From NCBI RefSeq assembly GCF_009760915.1, contig NZ_VIDQ01000013.1, positions 51,903-115,902 on the forward strand: a DNA stretch of 64,000 bases. Direction: 5' to 3'. The position numbers and the translations under genes were made by a program. The stretch is from Azohydromonas aeria. GTDB taxonomy: Bacteria > Pseudomonadota > Gammaproteobacteria > Burkholderiales > Burkholderiaceae_C. Under the pieces are notes generated by a model, which made no database searches, was not told the DNA's origin, and was given only the letters and a program-made list of their open reading frames with translations. Below are positions 1 through 8,800 of the stretch, in pieces. Each line of letters begins with the position of its first letter. The stretch's first letter is position 1.

Positions 1-2
1 AA

Positions 3-635
3 CGCACGCCGGCGCCCGGCGCCAGCGGCGCGCTGGCATCACCCAAGCTGCTGGAGGCGGTGTTCTCCAACGACGTGCTGCGCAACAAGCGCAACACCGA
101 GGCGGTGGAAGTTGGCGCCAGCCAGCTCGCCTCGGCGCGCGTGGTGGAGCACCGGCCCGAGCGCACGCGGCCGTTCGAGGAGGTGCAGCTGCAGGTGCGC
201 GAGCGCGTGATACAGGAGCAGGCCCTGGCGCTGGCGCGCCAGGACGGCGAGAAGCGCCTTGCGCAGCTCAAGGACGGCGGCGACGCTGCCGCCGCTTCGC
301 TGCCGGCGGCCGTGACGGTGTCGCGCGCCGAGCGCGGCGACCTCGTGCCCGCGGCGCTGGACGCGGTGCTGGGCGCCGACGCTTCAAAGCTGCCGGCGCT
401 GCTGGGCATCAACACGCCGCAGGGCTATGTGGTGGTGCGACTGCTCAAGGTCGAGCCGCCCAGGGCTGACTCGCCGGCGCTGGCCGCGCTGCAGGACCAG
501 TACGCGCAGGCCTGGTCCGCCGCGGAAGGCCGCGCCTACTACGAGGCGCTGAAGAAGCGCTTCAACGTCAAGGTCAACGCGCCGGCCGTGGTGACAGTGT
601 CGCCCGAAGCCGCCGCTTCGGGCGCGGCGCGTTAA
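3..635 (+). CDS. ppiD: PpiD-like periplasmic peptidyl-prolyl isomerase/chaperone, C-terminal part
   Basis: Only the last 210 or so codons are present; the reading frame is open from the window edge, so the start lies upstream. The visible part is a helical SurA/PpiD-type C-terminal region: a charged helix with RTRPFEEVQLQVRERVIQEQ, then a second parvulin-like segment ending YYEALKKRFNVKV. In the family this protein is anchored in the inner membrane by one N-terminal helix and helps outer-membrane proteins fold in the periplasm. The catalytic parvulin domain would be upstream and cannot be checked here. An inverted repeat (602-623, arms of 9 bp) lies in the last codons. Assignment rests on the C-terminal pattern and is moderately sure. 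Confidence 0.65.
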   Translation, partial: RTPAPGASGALASPKLLEAVFSNDVLRNKRNTEAVEVGASQLASARVVEHRPERTRPFEEVQLQVRERVIQEQALALARQDGEKRLAQLKDGGDAAAASLPAAVTVSRAERGDLVPAALDAVLGADASKLPALLGINTPQGYVVVRLLKVEPPRADSPALAALQDQYAQAWSAAEGRAYYEALKKRFNVKVNAPAVVTVSPEAAASGAAR

Positions 636-650
636 ATTTCGCGCAGACCC

Positions 651-680
651 TTGCGCAGGCGCGGAATTTCGTACTACAAT
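651..680 (+). promoter_or_regulatory. Promoter of tRNA-His
   Basis: A -35 element TTGCGC (651-656) and a -10 element TACAAT (675-680) are separated by 18 bp and end 13 bp before the tRNA. A near-perfect inverted repeat (AAATTTCGCGC and GCGCGGAATTT) overlaps the same stretch and could help end transcription of the upstream gene. Confidence 0.6.
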
Positions 681-693
681 CTTTTTCTTCGAC

Positions 694-770
694 GGTGGCT
701 GTAGCTCAGTTGGTAGAGTCCCAGATTGTGATTCTGGTCGTCGTGGGTTCGAGTCCCATCAGCCACCCCA
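694..770 (+). tRNA. tRNA-His (anticodon GTG)
   Basis: A full cloverleaf can be folded. The acceptor stem GTGGCTG (695-701) pairs with CAGCCAC (760-766). The extra G at 694 faces the discriminator C at 767, the hallmark of histidine tRNA. The anticodon GTG is at 728-730 in a seven-base loop closed by CCAGA and TCTGG. The CCA end is encoded (768-770). Confidence 0.97.
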
Positions 771-782
771 AATAAATGCAGC

Positions 783-807
783 AAACGGGCGCCTCTGGCG
801 CCCGTTT
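783..807 (+). terminator. Rho-independent terminator after tRNA-His
   Basis: Perfect 11-bp stem (783-793 with 797-807), loop TCT, followed by CGCTTTTC. Confidence 0.85.
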
Positions 808-956
808 CGCTTTTCGGGCCTGACTTTCCTTTCAGCCTCCCCGCGTGCGCAGCGCCGGGAGGCTTTCGTTTGCCTGTTTGCCTGTTTTCCGCTTGCTTGC
901 CCTTCGACGGGCGCGGCCCGGGTGAGGGCATGCCCTGATCGCGGGTGCGACCCCTC

Positions 957-996
957 TTGTAATAAAAAGATACAAAAGTTGGCTCGTCGAGGAGGG
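957..996 (+). promoter_or_regulatory. Probable promoter and ribosome binding site of the defence-like cassette
   Basis: This is an AT-rich island inside very GC-rich DNA. TGTAAT (958-963) fits a -10 box with a weak -35 near 935-940. TTGTA (957-961) and TACAA (971-975) form a short inverted repeat that could bind a repressor. AGGAGGG (990-996) is a strong Shine-Dalgarno sequence and favours the ATG at 1004 over the GTG at 1001. Confidence 0.45.
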
Positions 997-1003
997 AACA
1001 GTG

Positions 1004-2983
1004 ATGGACGTCCGGCTGACCTGTCAGCGGGCGGTGGTCGAGGCGCTCTCGCAGCTCATCAGCAGTTCCCCGGGTCGCTTCGCACCGCCATCCGCCGCTT
1101 CCGTTGAGCCCGCACCGGCTGCGGAACCGGGATCGACATCGGCCCACGCACCGGCGCAACGCCCTTCGCTGCGCGTGCAACTGCAGGCCCGGGCGCTGCT
1201 GGAGGCCGGGCTGGCGCAGCGGCTGCGCGAGGGCGGGCTGCAGCGGCTGGTCCAGGAAGAGCAGCGCGGGCTGCCGCTGCAACCCGAGGTCCTCGCCCGC
1301 CTGGCGCTGGCGGCCGAAGCCCGTGCCCGCATCCACCTGGCCTGGCCGCGGCTGCTGCGGGCGCTTGGGCGCCGCGCCGACGAGCGGTCCGACGCGGCCT
1401 GGGTCGAGCGCACGCTGGATGCGATGCCGCAAAGCCTGGAACAGGCGCTCGACCCCTGGCGCGCGCTGGTGCGTGGCGCCCGCGGCCGGCTGGAGCAGGC
1501 CACGCAGTGCCTCGACGACGGGCTGCTGCGCCCGGCCAGCGCGGCCTGGCAGCAGGCGCAGCGCAGCCGCGAGGAGGCCTTGCACCAGCTCGCGCTGCTG
1601 CGCAACGAGACGCCGGTTGCGGGCGCATCCGGCTTCGAGCCGCGGCGCTACCTGCGCGCCGAAGGCCTGTTGCCCGGCGCCGCGCGGGGCCGGCATCCGC
1701 TGCGGGTGTTCCTGGCCTCGGAGCGCAGCGGCGGCGGCAGCTTCATCGCCCGGCCGCGCGCCGCCGCGCTGCGCGAGATCGGCCCGCTGGCGCTGCTGCG
1801 CCACGCCGGCCGCCGCTACCGGGTGACGGGGCTGCTGGCGCCGGACGCCACGGCACCGCTGGCCCAGGCCACGCTGAGCCGCCGCGCCGGCTGCCTGCTG
1901 CTGGGCGCGCAACGCTGGCGCGAGCTGTGCCCGCTGTCCGGCGCGGACCTGGCCGACCCGGCCGCCCGCGAGCGCCTGCATGACCTGCTGGATGCGCAGG
2001 CCTACCGGGCCGAGGAGGTCGCGGCCGGAGTGGCGGCCGACGACCGGGGCTTTGCCGTCGCGACGGCCCTGGGGCTGGACGACGGCGACCTGGAGCGCGC
2101 CACCCACGCGGCCGTGCAGTGCGGCGCGGACACGCTGCTGCGCCTGTGCTTCGTGCCCGATGCGCAGGTGGTGCAGCTCGGCCGCGGCTGGCGCGGCGCG
2201 GCCGAGGAGGGCTTCAGCCTGGGTCTGCCCGGGGGCGAATGGAGCGTCGGCACGCCGCAGGGCGGGCAGCCGTCGCGGCGGGTGCGGCTGTGGACCCGGC
2301 AGCGCGCCGACGCGCTGCACCTGCAGCCGCAGGCGGCCCTGGGGCTGGACCGCGACGCGGCCCTGGCGCTGGTGCAGGCGCTGCGCGCCGCCGTCGAGCG
2401 CCGCTACCGGCTGGAGCGCGGCACGGTGGCCGCCGCCGCCCTTGGCGAGGGCGATGCCCCGGGCCTGCTGCTGTATGCGGCCTGCGGCGGCGGCCTCGAT
2501 GCGCTGGCCCGCCTGGCGGCGAAGCCGCGTGCCTTCCAGGCCGTGGCGACGCAGGCGCTGGCGCTGTGCCCGGCCGAGGCGTCCGCCGCCTGCGACGCGC
2601 TGGCGCTGCTGGCGGCCGGCACGCCGCGGCGGCCGGAGCCGGTCGATGAAACAACATACTCGATTCACCTGGAGCACTTGCGGCGTGAACTGGGGGACGA
2701 GCCGGGCGCCGCCGGGCGTTTCATCGACTTCCTGCACGCCCAGGGCCTGCGGCTGCCCGACACGGCGCGGCAGCGCGTGCCGGGCCTGTACCTGCGGCCG
2801 GATTTCCACTTCGCGCCGCACACCTGGGTGTTCTGCGACGACGCGCACTCGGTGAGGGAGGGCGACGCCGCGCAGCGCGACGCGCTGTGGGCGCGCGGCG
2901 ACGAGGTGTTCGCCTGGCACGACGGCGAGGACCTGGCGCGCAAGGTGGCCGAGCGGCCCGACCTGTTCGGCCTGCCGCGCTGA
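1004..2983 (+). CDS. DUF1998-type protein without helicase domain, with PD-(D/E)XK-like C-terminus (DISARM-related)
   Basis: 659 residues. Residues 1-60 are low-complexity and about 60-205 helical. From residue 210 (FEPRRYLRAEGLLPG) through 250 (RPRAAALREIGP) the pattern matches the part that follows the helicase motor in large DUF1998 helicases. A DUF1998-like region follows, with ALVQALRAAVERRYRLERG and a glycine-rich LLYAACGGGLDAL. The C-terminus (PDF at 599-601, CDDAH at 611-615, then DLARKVAERPDLFG) resembles the Vsr/DUF559-like nuclease tail of such proteins. Walker motifs are absent. The zinc cysteines usual in DUF1998 are mostly lost (lone C297; C522 and C530). It starts an operon with a helicase (2-nt gap) and a methyltransferase. 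DrmA/DrmB relationship is inferred from remembered family patterns. Confidence 0.55.
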   Translation: MDVRLTCQRAVVEALSQLISSSPGRFAPPSAASVEPAPAAEPGSTSAHAPAQRPSLRVQLQARALLEAGLAQRLREGGLQRLVQEEQRGLPLQPEVLARLALAAEARARIHLAWPRLLRALGRRADERSDAAWVERTLDAMPQSLEQALDPWRALVRGARGRLEQATQCLDDGLLRPASAAWQQAQRSREEALHQLALLRNETPVAGASGFEPRRYLRAEGLLPGAARGRHPLRVFLASERSGGGSFIARPRAAALREIGPLALLRHAGRRYRVTGLLAPDATAPLAQATLSRRAGCLLLGAQRWRELCPLSGADLADPAARERLHDLLDAQAYRAEEVAAGVAADDRGFAVATALGLDDGDLERATHAAVQCGADTLLRLCFVPDAQVVQLGRGWRGAAEEGFSLGLPGGEWSVGTPQGGQPSRRVRLWTRQRADALHLQPQAALGLDRDAALALVQALRAAVERRYRLERGTVAAAALGEGDAPGLLLYAACGGGLDALARLAAKPRAFQAVATQALALCPAEASAACDALALLAAGTPRRPEPVDETTYSIHLEHLRRELGDEPGAAGRFIDFLHAQGLRLPDTARQRVPGLYLRPDFHFAPHTWVFCDDAHSVREGDAAQRDALWARGDEVFAWHDGEDLARKVAERPDLFGLPR

Positions 2984-2985
2984 CC

Positions 2986-5886
2986 GTGGCATTCCGCCCG
3001 GGCCAGCTCGTGGCCCTGCGCGGGCGCGACTGGGTCGTGCTGCCCTCGTCCGACCCGGAGCTGTTGCTGCTGCAACCGCTCGACGGCTCGGAAGAGGAGG
3101 TCACGGGCCTGTTCCTGCCGCTGGGCGGCGAGGTGCCGCGCGAGGCGCGCTTCGAGCCGCCCACGGCCGCGGACCTGGGCGACTTCGCCACCGCGGCGCT
3201 GCTGCACGACGCGGCGCGGCTGGCGCTGCGCCACGGCGCCGGGCCGTTTCGCAGCCTCGCGAAACTGTCGTTCCGGCCGCGCGCCTACCAGATGGTGCCG
3301 CTGGTCATGGCGCTGCGGCAGGCCTGGGTGCGGCTGCTCATCGCCGACGACGTGGGCGTGGGCAAGACGGTGGAGTCGCTGCTGGTGGTGCGCGAGCTGC
3401 TGGAGCGTCGGCGCATCCGCCGCTTCGCGGTGCTGTGCCTGCCGCACCTGTGCGAGCAGTGGCAGGCCGAGATCCGCGCCAAGCTCGACCTGGAGGCCGT
3501 GGTCGTGCGCAGCAGCACGCAGGCGCGGCTGGACCGGGAGGTGCCGGGCGACGCCAGCGTCTGGGCCCATTTCCCGGTGCAGGTGGTGAGCATCGACTTT
3601 GCCAAGTCCGACGCGCGGTGCGGCGCGTTCGCCGAGCAGTGCCCGGAGCTGGTGATCGTGGACGAGGCCCATGCCTGCGCGCGTCCGGCCGGCGCGGCGC
3701 CGGCGCAGCAGCAGCGCCACCGCCTGGTCAGCCGCATCGCCGCGAAGCCGGCGCAGCACCTGCTGCTGCTCACGGCCACGCCGCACAGCGGCAAGGGCGA
3801 GGAGTTTCAATCATTGCTGGGCCTGTTGGAGCCCGGTTTCGGGCGCATCGACCTGCCCCATGCCAGTGCGGCGCAGCGGCGCGAGCTGGCAGCCCACTTC
3901 GTGCAGCGCCGGCGCGCCGACGTCGAACGCTGGCTGGACGAGGACACGCCGTTTCCGAGGCGCGAGGCCACCGAACTCGGCTACGCGCTGTCGGGGCCGC
4001 ATATGAAACTGTTCCAGGCGCTCATCGGCTTCTCGCGCCGGCTCATCGCCCCCGAGCCGGGCCGCCGGCAGCCGCCGCACGCGCAGCACCTGCACCACTG
4101 GGCCGCGCTGGGGCTGCTGCGCGGCGCCATGTCCAGCCCGGCCGCCGGCATCGCGATGCTGCGCTCGCACCTGTGCGCGCTGGAGCGGCGGCAGGCGCGG
4201 GAGCAGGCCGGGGCGCAGGACGCCGCGGCCGACGGCGCGGACACGGTGCAGGACGACCTGTTCTCCGACGCGGTGGCGGATGCCGGCTGCGGCCCCGGGG
4301 ACGACCACGCGTCGCTGCCGACGCCGGCCCACTGGTCCGAGCCGCAGCGCCGCCAGCTGCGCGAGTTTCAGGTGGCGCTGCAGGCGCTGGCCGGCCCGGC
4401 CCAGGATGCCAAGCTGCTCGCCGCGGCGCGCCAGCTCACGGCCTGGCTGGGCGAAACCCCGCCGCAGTGCGCGGTGGTGTTCTGCCGCTTCGTCGCCACC
4501 GCGCAGTACCTGGGCGAGCAGCTGGCGCCGCTGCTGCGGGAAAGCTTTCCGCGGCTGGCGCTGGAGGTGGTCACCAGCGAGCTGCCCGACGAGGCGCGGC
4601 GCCAGCGCATCGAGGTGCTCGCCCGCGCGCGGCTGCGCGTGCTGGTGGCCACCGACTGCCTGAGCGAAGGCGTGAACCTGCAGGCGCACTTCACGGCCGT
4701 GCTGCACTACGACCTGCCGTGGAACCCGAACCGGCTGGAGCAGCGCGAGGGCCGCGTGGACCGCTTCGGCCAAGCGGCGCCGGTGGTGAAGGCCTGCCTG
4801 CTGCACGGCGCCGACAACCCGATCGACGGCATCGTGCTCGACGTGCTGCTGCGCAAGGTGCGCGAGATCCGCCGCGCCACCGGTGCCAGCGTGCCGTTCC
4901 CGGAGGACTCCCGAGGCATCGTCGCCACCATCACGCAGGCGCTGCTGCTCGACCCGCAGCGCGCGCTGAGCACCCGGCAGGGCGCGCAGGCTGAACTCTT
5001 CGACTTCGACGCCTTCCCGCAGGCGCTGGCGGCGCGGGACGGCGTCGCGCGCGAACTCGATGCCGCGGCGCGGCTGGACGAGGCGGCGCGCAGCCTCTTT
5101 GCCCAGCACGCGCTGCGGGCGCAGGACATCGAGGCCGACCTGCGCGAGATGGACGAGGCCATCGGCGACCCGCGCGCCGTGGAGCGCTTCGTCACCCGGG
5201 CGCTGCCCGACCTCTTCGGCGTGCCGGTGCCGCCGCAGGCGCCGGGCTGGCGCATCGTGGCCTTCAACCTGCCGGCCGCGCTGCGCGAGGCGCTGTCGGG
5301 CGCGGACACGGCCGCCGCCGTGCCGGTGAGCTTTCACTCGCCCACGCCCGCGGGCTTCACGTACCTGGGCCGCAATCACGCCTTCGTGGAGCGGCTGTGC
5401 CAGGCGGTGATGTCGCGCACGCTGCTGCGCCAGGACGGGCGCGCGGCCCGCGCGGCCGTGCTGCGCACGCAGGCCGTGGGCGTGAAGACCACGTTGCTGC
5501 TGTTGCGCTGCCGCCACCTCATCGAGCAGGCGGGGCAGGGCGACCGGCTCGTGGCCGAGGAGATGCTGCTGTGGGGCTGGCGCGGCGTGCCGGCGCAGCG
5601 CCAGTTCGTGGACGCCGCCGGGGCCGGTGCACTGATGGCGCGGGCGCGCGCGGCGTCCGAGCTGTCGCCGCAGGCGCGCGCCGCTTTCCTGGACCACGAG
5701 CTGAGGCTGCTGCCGGGGCTCGATGCCGAGCTGGCCGCGCTGGCCCGGGGCCGGGCGCGGCGGCTGGCGGCCGCGCATGCGCGCTTCACGGCGCTGGTGG
5801 ACGCGCGGCGCCGCCCGCGCGTGGAGCCGGTGCTGCCGCTGGACCTGCTCGGCCTCTACGTGCTGCTGCCGCAGGCGCCCACGTGA
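2986..5886 (+). CDS. SNF2/HepA-family helicase, DrmD-like
   Basis: 966 residues from a GTG start two bases after the previous stop; the open frame runs further upstream, but coupling and the family-like N-terminus (FRPGQLVALRGRDW) favour 2986. Superfamily 2 motifs: ADDVGVGKT (120-128, Walker A), DEAH (226-229), LTATPH (about 262-267), and motif VI QREGRVDRFGQ (586-596) after SEGVNLQ. The ADDVGVGKT wording and the HYDLPWNPNRLEQREGR block are typical of the SNF2 helicase of class 1 DISARM (DrmD) and its relatives. It probably moves on DNA to expose or remodel invading DNA. Its stop overlaps the methyltransferase start (TGATG), so the two are translated together. Confidence 0.8.
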   Translation: MAFRPGQLVALRGRDWVVLPSSDPELLLLQPLDGSEEEVTGLFLPLGGEVPREARFEPPTAADLGDFATAALLHDAARLALRHGAGPFRSLAKLSFRPRAYQMVPLVMALRQAWVRLLIADDVGVGKTVESLLVVRELLERRRIRRFAVLCLPHLCEQWQAEIRAKLDLEAVVVRSSTQARLDREVPGDASVWAHFPVQVVSIDFAKSDARCGAFAEQCPELVIVDEAHACARPAGAAPAQQQRHRLVSRIAAKPAQHLLLLTATPHSGKGEEFQSLLGLLEPGFGRIDLPHASAAQRRELAAHFVQRRRADVERWLDEDTPFPRREATELGYALSGPHMKLFQALIGFSRRLIAPEPGRRQPPHAQHLHHWAALGLLRGAMSSPAAGIAMLRSHLCALERRQAREQAGAQDAAADGADTVQDDLFSDAVADAGCGPGDDHASLPTPAHWSEPQRRQLREFQVALQALAGPAQDAKLLAAARQLTAWLGETPPQCAVVFCRFVATAQYLGEQLAPLLRESFPRLALEVVTSELPDEARRQRIEVLARARLRVLVATDCLSEGVNLQAHFTAVLHYDLPWNPNRLEQREGRVDRFGQAAPVVKACLLHGADNPIDGIVLDVLLRKVREIRRATGASVPFPEDSRGIVATITQALLLDPQRALSTRQGAQAELFDFDAFPQALAARDGVARELDAAARLDEAARSLFAQHALRAQDIEADLREMDEAIGDPRAVERFVTRALPDLFGVPVPPQAPGWRIVAFNLPAALREALSGADTAAAVPVSFHSPTPAGFTYLGRNHAFVERLCQAVMSRTLLRQDGRAARAAVLRTQAVGVKTTLLLLRCRHLIEQAGQGDRLVAEEMLLWGWRGVPAQRQFVDAAGAGALMARARAASELSPQARAAFLDHELRLLPGLDAELAALARGRARRLAAAHARFTALVDARRRPRVEPVLPLDLLGLYVLLPQAPT

Positions 5887-8800
5887 TGGAGCGTGCGCTG
5901 CGCATCGAGGGCGGGCTGTTCTCGCCCGACCTGCTGGACCGGCTCGAAGACGGGCCCGGCCAGCGTCCGGTCGACTTCGGCCTGGACGGCGGCACGCCCG
6001 TCCGCGACGAGATCGCCCGCGCCTGGGCCGACGCCCTCCAGCATTGGCGGGCCTTCCAGCAGCGCCTGGCCACGCTGCCCGCCGCCGGCGCCGCCACCCG
6101 CGAGACGCGCCAGCTCTGGGTGCTGCCGTTGCTGGAGCGGCTGGGCTGGCGGCTCGAACTCCAGCCGCACGGCCTGGAGCTCGACGGCCGGCCGGTGCCG
6201 CTGTCGCATGTCGCCGCGAATCTGGGCCAGTCGCCCGTGCACGTGACGGGCTGGCGCGACCCGGCCGGGCTGGACCGCCGCCCCGAAGGCCGCGCCGGCG
6301 CGCCGCGGCTGTCGGCGCATGCCCTGGTGCAGGAGGTGCTCAACCGCTGCGAGCTGCTCTACGGCGTGGCGAGCAACGGCCGCGTGCTGCGGCTGCTGCG
6401 CGCCAGCAGCCGCTTCGTGAAGCCGGCGTACCTGGAGTTCGACCTGGAGCGGCTGTTCGGCGACGGGCTGTTCGCCGACTTTGCGCTGCTGTACCGGCTG
6501 CTGCATGCCAGCCGGCTGCCGGCGCGGCGCGAGGACGGTGCGGCCTGCTGGCTGGAGCGCTGCCACCAGGACTCGCTGGAGGCCGGCTCGCGCATCCGCG
6601 CCGGGCTGTCGCGCGCGGTCGAGCGCGCGCTCAAGGCCCTGGCCAACGGTTTCCTCCAGCACCCGGCCAATGCGGCGCTGCGCGACCGGCTGCAGGACGG
6701 CGCGCTGGATGCAGGCGCCTTCCACCAGCAACTGCTGCGGCTGGTGTACCGGCTGCTGTTCCTGATGGTGATCGAGGAGCGCGGTCTGGTCTTCCCGCCC
6801 GGCGCGCCGGCGCGGCAGCGGCAGGTCTACGAGCGCCACTACAGCCTGCAGCGCCTGCGCCGGCTGAGCGGGCGGCGCCACCTGGCCGATGCGCGCCATG
6901 CCGACCTGTGGCCGGCGCTGCTGTCCACCTTCGCGCTGTTCGAAGCCGGCGGGCCGGGCGCGCAGCTCGGCCTGGCGCCGCTGGCGGGCGAGCTGTTCGG
7001 CCGCGACGCGCTCACCGACCTAGCCGGCTGCGCCCTGGGCAACGACGTGCTGCTGCCGGCGCTGCGCGCGCTCGACAGCTACGCGCACCCGCGCGGCGGG
7101 CCGCTCATCCGCGTCAATTACGGCGCGCTGAACGTGGAGGAGTTCGGTTCCGTCTACGAGGGCCTGCTGGAGTACGAGCCGGTGATCCTGTGGCAGGGCG
7201 CGCAGCCGGCCTTCGACTTCCGGCGCGGCGAGCAGCGCGCCCACACCGGCGCGCACTACACGCCCGACGCGCTGGTGCAGCCGCTGCTGAAGCACTCGCT
7301 GGACCACCTGATCGCGCAGCGGCTGCAGGCGCCCGGCCGCGCCGAGCGCGAGGCTGCGCTGCTGGACCTGCGCGTGGCCGACGTGGCCTGCGGCTCGGGG
7401 CACATCCTGCTCGCGGCGGCACGGCGCATCGCCACCGAGCTGGCGACCGTGCGCACCGGCGAGGACCCGCCGGCGCCCGCAGCCCTGCGCACCGCGCTGC
7501 GCGACGTGATCCGCCAGTGCATCTTCGGCGTGGACCTGAACCCGCTGGCCGTGGCGCTGTGCAAGGTGGCGCTGTGGCTCGAGGCGCACGTGCCGGGCGA
7601 GCCGCTGGGATTCCTGGACCACCACGTCAAGTGCGGCAACGCCATCGTCGGCTGCGTGCGGCGCGAGGACGTCGCCGCGCGCGGCATCCCCGACCAGGCT
7701 TTCACGCTGCAACCTGGTGACGACAGGGCGGTCGTCGCGGCGCTGCGCCGGCGCAACCGCGAGGCGCGCCGGGGACAGCAGGCACTCCGATTCCATGCGG
7801 ATGCCGAAGCGGGGCTGGATGCGGCGCTGCAGGGCTGGCGCCGGCTGGAGGCGATGCCGGACCACACGCCGCAGCAGGTGGAGGCCAAGCGGGCGTATTT
7901 CATCGAGCTGATGCAATCTCCGGCTGTTCAATTGATGCGGCAACTGGCAAACATCCCCGTTGCGCAGTTCTACATACCAAAGCGCGCCGAAGGTGCCGAG
8001 AAAGTCGTGACCGAGGCGGAATTCCGGCCCTGGGTGCGCGGCGAGGGCCTGCCGCAAGGCGCGGCGGTGGACGAATCCCGGGCCATCGCGGCACGTGAGC
8101 GCTTCTTCCACTGGTTCATCGAGTTTCCGGAGGTGATGGCCCGGGGCGGCTTCGATTGCGTGCTGGGGAATCCGCCGTATCTGGGTGGAACGTATTTGAG
8201 CGGTGTTTATGGGTATTCGTTTTGCAATTATTTGCGCTGGGCGTACGAGCCGGCCGGGCTCAGCGATCTGATCGTGTTTTTCCTGCGCCGCATGCATGCC
8301 CTGGTAAAGGATGAAGGCTTCATTGCCTTCATTGCGACCAATTCCATTCGGGACGGTGATGTCCGCAAGGATGGTCTGGAATGGGTACTGGGTCAGGGTG
8401 CCGGGATAAATTATGCAATGCGCGCGGTCAAATGGCCGGGGCGGGCCAACCTGGTGGTGTCATTGCTGGCTTTGCAGCGTGCAAGGAAGATTGAATATGG
8501 CTTGCTCGATGGACGAAGAATTGACCGAATCAGTGCGGCATTGGAGGGGAATGATGACGAGACGGCTCCACATTCGCTCTATTGCAACAAGTCAAAGCTG
8601 TTCGAAGGGTCAAAATGGGTGGGCGATGGTTTTCTGCTCAATGAAGAAGAGGCAAAGAGCATAAAGGCACGCAATCCCGCTTGTGTTGAAGTTGTCAAGC
8701 CGTTGATCAATGGAGAAGAATTGAATCAATGCCCGCTGCAGAAGCCTGGGCGTCATGCTGTCTATTTTTCTGATTGGTCGTTGGTGCGTTCTTCGATGTA

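Noticed and set aside
674..2992. 772-codon open frame on the minus strand opposite the first cassette gene
   Set aside because: It crosses tRNA-His in antisense and is Arg/Gln/Ala-rich nonsense of the sort GC-rich DNA produces; the plus-strand frame has recognisable domains.
3811..5778. 655-codon minus-strand frame opposite the helicase
   Set aside because: Gln/Arg/His-rich composition without any domain, mirror of the high-GC helicase codons.
5397..5885. 163 extra codons in frame before the methyltransferase start
   Set aside because: They overlap the helicase gene fully and read as Ala/Arg/Gly-rich filler; ATG 5886 coupled to the helicase stop is the natural start.
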